The notes beneath the pieces were generated by a model that searched no databases, was not told the origin of the DNA, and worked only from the letters and a program-made list of their open reading frames with translations. Positions 1 to 5,071 of a stretch of 7,632 nt of DNA are shown piece after piece (the first letter of the stretch is position 1; every line of letters begins with the position of its first letter). The stretch covers positions 1 through 7,632 of the forward strand of contig JAEDOP010000030.1 of NCBI GenBank assembly GCA_016301865.1, in the 5' to 3' direction. The position numbers were made by a program, and so were the translations under genes. Origin of the DNA: Alphaproteobacteria bacterium (GTDB lineage Bacteria > Pseudomonadota > Alphaproteobacteria > Rs-D84).

Positions 1-1533
1 AGCCTTGAAATCAGACATTTTTAAGTAACCCAAATTTGTATTTTTCGGATTTAACGCCAGATTTGCAATAACCCCAACCACAGATTCACCTGCGGATTCC
101 AACTTTGCCGCACTTAACATCGCCGCATAATTCATCAAATCAATTTTTTTCAAAGAATTAACATTGCCATTAAACAACGCTTCGTAATTTGTCCCATTTT
201 GAACAAAGTTCAAACTAACCCCATTTTTTGTCCCAGTCAGTACATTTGTATCATCCGTCACATCAACCGCTGAAAAATCACTATCATCGCCCAATGTTAT
301 CTTATATTCAACACCATCTAATGTAAACGTATCATCATTTGCCCAATCGGTCGCCCCGCTTGCATTACTGGACGCACCAACCACCGAATTCAACGCCAGA
401 CCGCCACCCGTACGATAAACCGTCAATTGTCCATTTGGCACAAAACCATAATAATCGGCAATCCCTGGTTTCCAACCTGCTACTACCTTGGCAGATGTGC
501 TATCTTGTTCAGATGCAGCGCCAAAAACCGTACCGTGACCCGAAAAATCAAATCCAGTACGTTCCGTCAAATCTGTCAAATCCGTTAAATTACTTCTGTT
601 ATAAAATTTTCGCGATTGCTTTGTCAAAGTCGCCATAGCATTTGTACATTCCGTTGACCCCGAACCATACTGAGTGCACGCGGCCTGTGCCACATTTACC
701 TGACTTTCATCGGCCCAATTCAACCAACCATCTGCCAAACTGCCTGTTGCATTAACACCACTGGCGCTTACCACTGCCACATCAACCGGCTTACCACCCT
801 CCAACGGGTCACCCGGGAATGGCAAACCGCTTAAATTAAATGGCGTCTTATCACTGGTGATACGAATGGTTTCCAACCCCATATACCCACGCGCCATTGA
901 ATTATATCCATACGCCATCATCAAATAATTAAACTTTTTCATAAAGTTAAAATTATACGCATATGCGTTTGAACTCCACAAATTTACATCATCATCGGCT
1001 GGGCCTGCCGGTAACGTAAACGCCACATTGACATCCCCACCGCCTGTGTTGCCACCTGGATTATTATTTGGGCGGTCGCCACCACCATTTGACGCATCAT
1101 TATCGTTGCCTGGGTCAAACACATCCGTCAACAGAAACAGCCCTCCTACAACAACGGCGGCCCCCGCCGCCGCTAAACCAATCCCCTGGGCAGACGACAG
1201 TCCGCTGAACAGTCCACCACCACCCCTGGGTTTGTTTTTATTATTAAACTTTTTTATCTGACGATCACAATTGGACGCATCCGCCCCATACATCTGCAGA
1301 ATCTGTGCCGCACGCACATCATTATTCATCAACGCCGTACAAACAATCGACAATCCCGTTGAATCCACAAAGTTCACATCCGCCCCATTATTCACCAGGG
1401 CCTGAACCTGTTGAATATCCGCGGATTTCGCCGCCGCCAACAACTGGGCCGCCACCATAAAATCATTTGACGCACCAAATGATGCCACCGGTGCCAAGAA
1501 CAACGAAAACACTAAAATTCTGATAAATTTCAT
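1..1533 (-). CDS. Secreted ankyrin-repeat protein with subtilisin-like (S8-like) region, 3' end outside window
   Basis: An open frame of 511 codons runs from the ATG at 1531-1533 to the window edge without a stop, so the C-terminus is missing. The start is supported by AAGAGAG seven bases upstream (1541-1547) and by a clear Sec signal peptide: MKFIRIL, a hydrophobic core, then cleavage near FGA21. Residues 31-89 form two ankyrin repeats (NNGADVNFVD, then a second ending MYGADASNC). A hydrophobic Gly/Ala stretch at 117-137 may span a membrane, followed by a Gly/Asn/Asp linker (140-168). Residues 193-376 hold, in the usual order, motifs resembling an S8 domain: NSMARGYMG (211-219), VAVVSASGV (252-260), GHGTVFGAA (332-340) and GFVPNGQL (363-370). 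The position of the catalytic Asp is not Asp, so the domain may be inactive or the assignment wrong. The Ser motif would lie outside the window. The secreted ankyrin part is fairly sure; the protease-like fold is an inference. Confidence 0.88.
   Translation of the reverse strand, partial: MKFIRILVFSLFLAPVASFGASNDFMVAAQLLAAAKSADIQQVQALVNNGADVNFVDSTGLSIVCTALMNNDVRAAQILQMYGADASNCDRQIKKFNNKNKPRGGGGLFSGLSSAQGIGLAAAGAAVVVGGLFLLTDVFDPGNDNDASNGGGDRPNNNPGGNTGGGDVNVAFTLPAGPADDDVNLWSSNAYAYNFNFMKKFNYLMMAYGYNSMARGYMGLETIRITSDKTPFNLSGLPFPGDPLEGGKPVDVAVVSASGVNATGSLADGWLNWADESQVNVAQAACTQYGSGSTECTNAMATLTKQSRKFYNRSNLTDLTDLTERTGFDFSGHGTVFGAASEQDSTSAKVVAGWKPGIADYYGFVPNGQLTVYRTGGGLALNSVVGASSNASGATDWANDDTFTLDGVEYKITLGDDSDFSAVDVTDDTNVLTGTKNGVSLNFVQNGTNYEALFNGNVNSLKKIDLMNYAAMLSAAKLESAGESVVGVIANLALNPKNTNLGYLKMSDFKA
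565..591 (-). repeat. Imperfect 9-base tandem repeat, three copies, in frame
   Basis: Three consecutive nonamers on the plus strand (CGTCAAATC, TGTCAAATC, CGTTAAATT) lie within the minus-strand ankyrin protein gene. They encode N-L-T, D-L-T, D-L-T at residues 315-323, just before the GHGT motif. The unit is a multiple of three, so a copy-number change would keep the frame and only lengthen a loop. Confidence 0.6.
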
Positions 1534-1561
1534 CTATATTCTCTCTTATAAATAAAATCTT

Positions 1562-1591
1562 ATCATATCAGCCTTTTATCTGTCCAGCCAA
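1562..1591 (-). promoter_or_regulatory. Possible promoter of the ankyrin-repeat protein gene
   Basis: Read on the minus strand, TTGGCT (1586-1591) is followed after 18 bases by TATGAT (1562-1567), about 28 bases before the start codon. The match is moderate. It is helped by position: it lies just past the terminator of the preceding minus-strand gene, so this gene would need its own start site. Other AT-rich hexamers nearby could serve instead. Confidence 0.4.
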
Positions 1592-1599
1592 AAAAGCAT

Positions 1600-1630
1600 A
1601 AAAAAATCGGCCCGACACATCGAACCGATT
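1600..1630 (-). terminator. Rho-independent terminator of the coiled-coil protein gene
   Basis: On the minus strand, AATCGGTTCGA and TCGGGCCGATT can pair as an 11-bp stem (two G-T wobbles) around a TGTG loop at 1605-1630. The stem is followed directly by a run of T (1600-1604, seven T in all counting the end of the stem). It begins 22 bases after the stop codon at 1653. Stem, loop and T-run are in the standard arrangement for an intrinsic terminator and separate this unit from the next minus-strand gene. Confidence 0.85.
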
Positions 1631-1652
1631 AAATAAAACAACAAAATGTTAA

Positions 1653-2348
1653 TTATTTTGACTTGGTAACAAACACCGCTGTAAATTGAACATTTTGTAC
1701 CTTGCGTGCGCGGGCCAAAGAATCAGCCGCAATCACCGCAGCCGGCGTGTTAACAACAACATTGTTGCCATTACCCACAACAATCGCGCCATTATTCACG
1801 GAATTGTTATCCAACTTAATTTCCGTTTTGCACGCTGCGCCACCGACAACAATTGCACCGTTATTCTGGGAATTATTCAGGCTAACGTTTGTCGCACCGT
1901 CACATCCTATTCTTACCGGCTGCAGAACAATAATATTTGTATCTGGCTTTACCTGTACTTGGTTCACTGGCGTTGTCGCCTTTTGCTCAGATTTCTGTGC
2001 AGGCTGACGCTTGAAATTACGGCAATCCTTTAATTCACCCTTAACCATCCTCAAAGAATCATTCAGCATCGCAATTGTATCACTCTGCATACGAATTGTA
2101 TCCGCCTTGGCACGATTATCCTGTTTTAAACCGCCAATAACTTTGATTGCATCACTCATTGCGGCACTCAAACTGTCCAATGTCTGTTTTGCGTCAAACA
2201 GTTCTGATTTTTTCACTTCTTTTTCAGAACGTTCAGATTTTTTACCACTGCACTGCGTCGCGCCAAACACAACCAATGCAACCGCTGCGACGCCCGCCGC
2301 AACATGAATAATCCACCATTTTTTTGGTGCAGGTGTTCCAGTAGCCAT
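1653..2348 (-). CDS. Membrane-anchored coiled-coil protein with duplicated NNGAIVVG repeats, function unknown
   Basis: This 231-residue protein is not recognised. The start at 2348 is supported by AAAGGA (2355-2360) six bases upstream and by a strong promoter. Residues 13-30 form one hydrophobic helix after a short basic N-terminus, with no cleavage site and no lipobox at Cys33. It is probably a signal anchor with the rest outside the cytoplasm. Residues 37-110 are charged and heptad-like (SLSAAMSDAIKVI; DTIRMQSDTIAMLNDSLRM), suggesting a coiled coil and thus an oligomer. A Pro/Gln/Lys linker (112-135) follows. Residues 154-195 contain two copies of a short Asn-rich unit (LNNSQNNGAIVVG and LDNNSVNNGAIVVG), of the kind that could stack as beta strands. 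Cysteines lie at 33, 109, 149 and 173. It is a single-gene unit with its own promoter and terminator, divergent from the cysteine-rich operon. A role as a periplasmic stalk or spacer is only a guess. Confidence 0.88.
   Translation of the reverse strand: MATGTPAPKKWWIIHVAAGVAAVALVVFGATQCSGKKSERSEKEVKKSELFDAKQTLDSLSAAMSDAIKVIGGLKQDNRAKADTIRMQSDTIAMLNDSLRMVKGELKDCRNFKRQPAQKSEQKATTPVNQVQVKPDTNIIVLQPVRIGCDGATNVSLNNSQNNGAIVVGGAACKTEIKLDNNSVNNGAIVVGNGNNVVVNTPAAVIAADSLARARKVQNVQFTAVFVTKSK
1764..1889 (-). repeat. Two-copy protein repeat (NNGAIVVG unit)
   Basis: Residues 154-171 and 176-195 of the coiled-coil protein repeat the pattern V/I-x-L-N/D-N-S/N-x-N-N-G-A-I-V-V-G with one residue of length difference. 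At DNA level the copies match only partly (for example CAATCGCGCCATTATT and CAATTGCACCGTTATT on the plus strand), so the duplication is not recent. Confidence 0.75.
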
Positions 2349-2378
2349 TTTTTATCCTTTTGTTATCTACACACAGAC

Positions 2379-2407
2379 AATATAGACAAACAAATACAAT
2401 TTGTCAA
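2379..2407 (-). promoter_or_regulatory. Strong sigma-70-type promoter of the coiled-coil protein gene
   Basis: On the minus strand, a perfect TTGACA (2402-2407) is followed after exactly 17 bases by TATATT (2379-2384), one mismatch from consensus. Transcription would begin near 2372, leaving a leader of about two dozen bases that contains AAAGGA. This is the best promoter in the window. Confidence 0.8.
2385..2405. repeat. Inverted repeat in the divergent intergenic region, possible operator
   Basis: GACAAA (2385-2390) and TTTGTC (2400-2405) form a perfect 6-base inverted repeat with a 9-base centre. It covers the spacer of the minus-strand promoter and runs into its -35 hexamer, a position where a repressor could act. 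The arms are short and AT-rich, so chance is possible. Confidence 0.25.
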
Positions 2408-2433
2408 TACATAAATAAAAATTCTTTTTCCCT

Positions 2434-2462
2434 TTGCACCGCGCACCCGTTTTTGATATAAT
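2434..2462 (+). promoter_or_regulatory. Probable promoter of the cysteine-rich three-gene operon
   Basis: A perfect TATAAT (2457-2462) lies 17 bases after TTGCAC (2434-2439), a half-match to the -35 consensus. Transcription from about 2469 would give an unusually short leader of roughly 12 bases. Within it, AGAGAG (2472-2477) sits very near the ATG at 2481. The same AGAGAGAATAT string occurs before the start of the ankyrin protein gene. No other promoter is evident before the two downstream genes. Confidence 0.6.
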
Positions 2463-2480
2463 CAGACCAATAGAGAGAAT

Positions 2481-3368
2481 ATGAAAACACATAATACAAA
2501 TCTTAATTGCAAAATTGCTCTTTGCTCTTTGCTCTTTGCTCTTTGCATTGGCACGGCGGGTGCCGCAACAACGTGTTCACGTGCAAACCTGACACGGTGT
2601 CTGGATTCTGCATGCGCCATTGGTGTATCATCAAACCCGTCCGCCCGGTGTCAGTATTGCGGCACATCCACCGCCGGCACGCCACCAAAAAACGTGATGA
2701 AATCCGTATCTGCTGGCACATCGGCAAAATACAATATTTCTGACAAGGAATTAAAGGAAGCACCCACCGACCCCGGCCAACGTTATGCCTGGGCGACAAA
2801 ACAATGCATTGCCAAGGTTGCAGGCTGTACCGCAGACGACGTCACTGACACATACGACAGTTTAATTGAACAATCGTGCAAGGCCGCCGGCGTATCCGCA
2901 CAAATGGACAAGACAATTGAATCTGCCGGCAAAACAAAGTCAAAATCCGCGTGCCAGTCTGAAATTACAAATTGTGTTATATTGGACAAAAACTGCATGG
3001 CAGACTATCGCAACTGTGCCGAAAATTCCGATTTTGACAGAATCTTTGCCGCCTGTGGCGTGGCCAGTGCCGGTTGTGACGAATATATTTCAACAATTCG
3101 CACCGATTTAATTGCCGATCATGACAATGCGATTAAAAATGCAGAATCAATTTTGAACCAGATTGTTGCATCATATCAATCTGCACGCGATAAAAAAATA
3201 TCATCAATTAAATCTGGATGTGCAAATAATTCTGCACGCGACGCGTGTGTTGCGACCGTTTGCGCCAACAATATGAACAACGGTTGCGGTGTGGGATATG
3301 AATCTGAAAAATCAATGGCAATACAATTATGCAAATTCTATGAAATCGCATGCGCAACGATTGACTAA
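2481..3368 (+). CDS. Secreted cysteine-rich protein with six-cysteine modules, function unknown
   Basis: First gene of the operon, 295 residues, family not recognised. The signal peptide has its core LLFALC encoded by a heptanucleotide DNA repeat and a likely cleavage after AGA28. The start is the first ATG after the promoter and gives a normal signal peptide length. The mature protein has 20 cysteines in 267 residues. Two modules share one cysteine pattern: C158-C165-C172-C179-C192-C199 and C247-C256-C261-C269-C284-C291. A related opening (NLTRCLDSAC) occurs at 37-45. Between the two modules lies a polar, probably helical stretch (200-245, containing LIADHDNAI). The next gene carries the same modules. 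No catalytic motif, lipobox or membrane segment is visible after the signal. An even count of cysteines and export fit a disulfide-bonded periplasmic or surface protein. The gap to the next gene is 14 bases. Confidence 0.9.
   Translation: MKTHNTNLNCKIALCSLLFALCIGTAGAATTCSRANLTRCLDSACAIGVSSNPSARCQYCGTSTAGTPPKNVMKSVSAGTSAKYNISDKELKEAPTDPGQRYAWATKQCIAKVAGCTADDVTDTYDSLIEQSCKAAGVSAQMDKTIESAGKTKSKSACQSEITNCVILDKNCMADYRNCAENSDFDRIFAACGVASAGCDEYISTIRTDLIADHDNAIKNAESILNQIVASYQSARDKKISSIKSGCANNSARDACVATVCANNMNNGCGVGYESEKSMAIQLCKFYEIACATID
2515..2546 (+). repeat. Heptanucleotide tandem repeat (TTGCTCT), 4 full copies plus 4 bases
   Basis: Four perfect TTGCTCT units followed by TTGC lie inside the signal-peptide coding region of the first cysteine-rich gene. 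Seven is not a multiple of three, so each unit is read in a different frame. All frames give permutations of the hydrophobic heptapeptide L-L-F-A-L-C-S, with no stop. Loss of one unit would bring TGA at 2590-2592 into frame; gain of one unit would give a stop at 2741-2743. The tract therefore has the form of a slippage-prone on/off switch, though variation cannot be seen in one sequence. Confidence 0.95.
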
Positions 3369-3382
3369 GGGCAACAAAACAA

Positions 3383-5053
3383 ATGAAAAAAAACGATAAT
3401 ATTTTTTCAAGACACACCTGTAAACATTGCTCTTTGCTCTTTGCTTTTTGCGCATTGTTTGCACTGTGTACAACATCGGATGGCGCGGTTGTATCCCGGG
3501 GACAGCGTCCAACAACCACGGCCCGCATGCCCACCATGTCGGCAATGGTTAACACCACCGCATCCAACACATCCGCAACAACCCCAGAAACTGAAATCTC
3601 GGATGTTGAATCTAAAACCGAAGTTGTTATCGAACCAGAACCCGAAATTATAATCGAAGATAAAACATCACAATTTGATGAATTCATGGCGGATTCCACC
3701 CCAACGACCGACACATCGTCTGAATCATTGGCGGCACAAATTCGCGCACAACGCGCCGCACTGGACGCCGCGGACGCGGCATCCGCGGCGGCAAACCAAA
3801 TGGCCACAGCACGCGCATCGGGTCAAAACGCATGTGATGCCAACCTGCGCGAATGTATGAAACAAAAATGTGGCAACGATTATTCGAAATGCGCCGGCGA
3901 CACGGACACCATGTGGGGAACAAAAATGGACGCATGCCGACGCGACCTGCCGTGCAGTGGACATGAATACGCACTGTTTTCAGCCCAGATTAAGGCCGAC
4001 CGCGACATGAACGCGCGCATTGCATCATATAATTCAATTGTTGATTGCGGCAATCGCTATAACAATTGCATTGTCACCGAATGCGGCCAAAAATTTACCA
4101 AGTGCCTGGGCAAACGCGCGGGTGACGCTGCGATTTCGAAATGCGAAAAAATCGCAAAAACTTGCACTCAACAGGACAGCGGTCTGGCATCACGCACACT
4201 AAATGTATTTGGCACACTGCGCGTCGACGCCGAAAAACAGGTTGCCGCCGATGAAAAACGTCTGTACGAACTGCGCGACAAAATGCGTGACACATGTGGC
4301 CGTCTGGGGGCAATGTTTGACGACCGTACATTGGATTGCGTTTACACGGTTAATTTCTTTGCCGGCGAAGACAACACCCCGTACGCATCGAAAAAGGCGT
4401 ATGCCGGTTCAACATTCAGTTGTGATCAAAACTGGTTTGGGGTCGACATTACCACGTTCAAGGAAAACGCATTCCGTTTGACACGGACACAAACATCCGC
4501 CACATCTGCATTAATGGGTTCGGGCATTGGTATGGCAACAGGCGCAATAACATCGGGCGCAATCGATCGCGCAATCGATCGACACAAGGCTGACAAGGCT
4601 CTAAAAGATGCCGAATCCGAACACGAAGAATTATATGGTCCAGTCACCGGGGATGACGATTCAGATGCCGACGGCACGGATGACGAAAACGACACAAAAC
4701 CAGGCGCAGCCGAACGCCCCGATAACGAGACCGCCAAAAAGAATTGCAAAAAGGCCAATGGCACATGGGCGGACGGCATCTGCAAAGATCCAAAGTGTGG
4801 CGATAATGCACGCTGGGACGATTGGACCGGAAAGTGCAAGGAATATGCCGCCGGCGAAAAACCACTTAGCTTCGCCGAACAACAAACCGCATGCAATATT
4901 GTTGGCACATGGACTGGGACAACATGTATTTGCAAAAATGGTGGTAAATGGGATACAAAAACTGGAATGTGTGGCGCATCACCATTTACAATCGACACAC
5001 CGGCAACCGGCACACAATTTAATCCGGGGTCACGCAACCCGGTCAAACTATAA
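3383..5053 (+). CDS. Secreted cysteine-rich multidomain protein, function unknown
   Basis: Second gene of the operon, 556 residues, not recognised as a named family. The signal peptide (1 to about 35) has the core CSLLFAFCALFALC, built on a decayed form of the heptamer tract. Residues 40-115 are Thr/Ser/Glu-rich and cysteine-free, likely disordered. An Ala-rich helix (115-145) leads to two six-cysteine modules: C151-C158-C163-C170-C185-C191 and C222-C229-C234-C241-C254-C261. A probable coiled coil follows (280-303), then a domain around C305, C319 and C347. Next come a Gly-rich hydrophobic segment (376-397) with a charged helix after it, an acidic DxDxDGxxDxxD motif (426-437), and two C-terminal modules with GTW, Cys-x-Cys and WD (455-485, 504-530). 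The Shine-Dalgarno is weak: AAGGG overlaps the previous stop, so translation may be coupled. Shared modules suggest it works with both neighbours. Confidence 0.9.
   Translation: MKKNDNIFSRHTCKHCSLLFAFCALFALCTTSDGAVVSRGQRPTTTARMPTMSAMVNTTASNTSATTPETEISDVESKTEVVIEPEPEIIIEDKTSQFDEFMADSTPTTDTSSESLAAQIRAQRAALDAADAASAAANQMATARASGQNACDANLRECMKQKCGNDYSKCAGDTDTMWGTKMDACRRDLPCSGHEYALFSAQIKADRDMNARIASYNSIVDCGNRYNNCIVTECGQKFTKCLGKRAGDAAISKCEKIAKTCTQQDSGLASRTLNVFGTLRVDAEKQVAADEKRLYELRDKMRDTCGRLGAMFDDRTLDCVYTVNFFAGEDNTPYASKKAYAGSTFSCDQNWFGVDITTFKENAFRLTRTQTSATSALMGSGIGMATGAITSGAIDRAIDRHKADKALKDAESEHEELYGPVTGDDDSDADGTDDENDTKPGAAERPDNETAKKNCKKANGTWADGICKDPKCGDNARWDDWTGKCKEYAAGEKPLSFAEQQTACNIVGTWTGTTCICKNGGKWDTKTGMCGASPFTIDTPATGTQFNPGSRNPVKL
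3427..3451 (+). repeat. Decayed heptanucleotide tandem repeat (TTGCTCT)
   Basis: Two perfect TTGCTCT units, a third with one change (TTGCTTT) and a partial TTGC lie at the same place, the signal-peptide core, as the longer tract in the preceding gene. With only two perfect copies it is probably stable. It suggests that the two genes descend from one ancestor or exchanged their 5' ends. Confidence 0.85.
4658..4693 (+). other. Acidic DxDxDGxxDxxD motif, possible calcium-binding loop
   Basis: Residues 426-437 of the second operon protein (DSDADGTDDEND) fit the pattern of one thrombospondin type 3 calcium-binding repeat. Such repeats occur, usually several in a row, in linkers before OmpA-like domains. 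Here there is a single copy in an acidic linker, so low-complexity coincidence is a fair alternative. Confidence 0.4.
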
Positions 5054-5071
5054 GAAAAAGAACCAACAACA

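Noticed and set aside
1028..1261. A proline-rich plus-strand open frame of 77 codons
   Set aside because: It is the complement of the Gly/Asn/Asp linker and hydrophobic segment of the minus-strand ankyrin protein, whose frame is continuous across it.
2250..2265. Cys33 of the coiled-coil protein as a lipidation site
   Set aside because: The preceding residues (GATQ) do not make a lipobox, which needs a small residue just before the Cys and usually Leu three before it. A signal anchor explains the helix better.
2515..2546. The heptamer array as a CRISPR or protein-binding array
   Set aside because: Units are directly adjacent with no spacers and lie within an open reading frame, so a coding microsatellite is the simpler reading.
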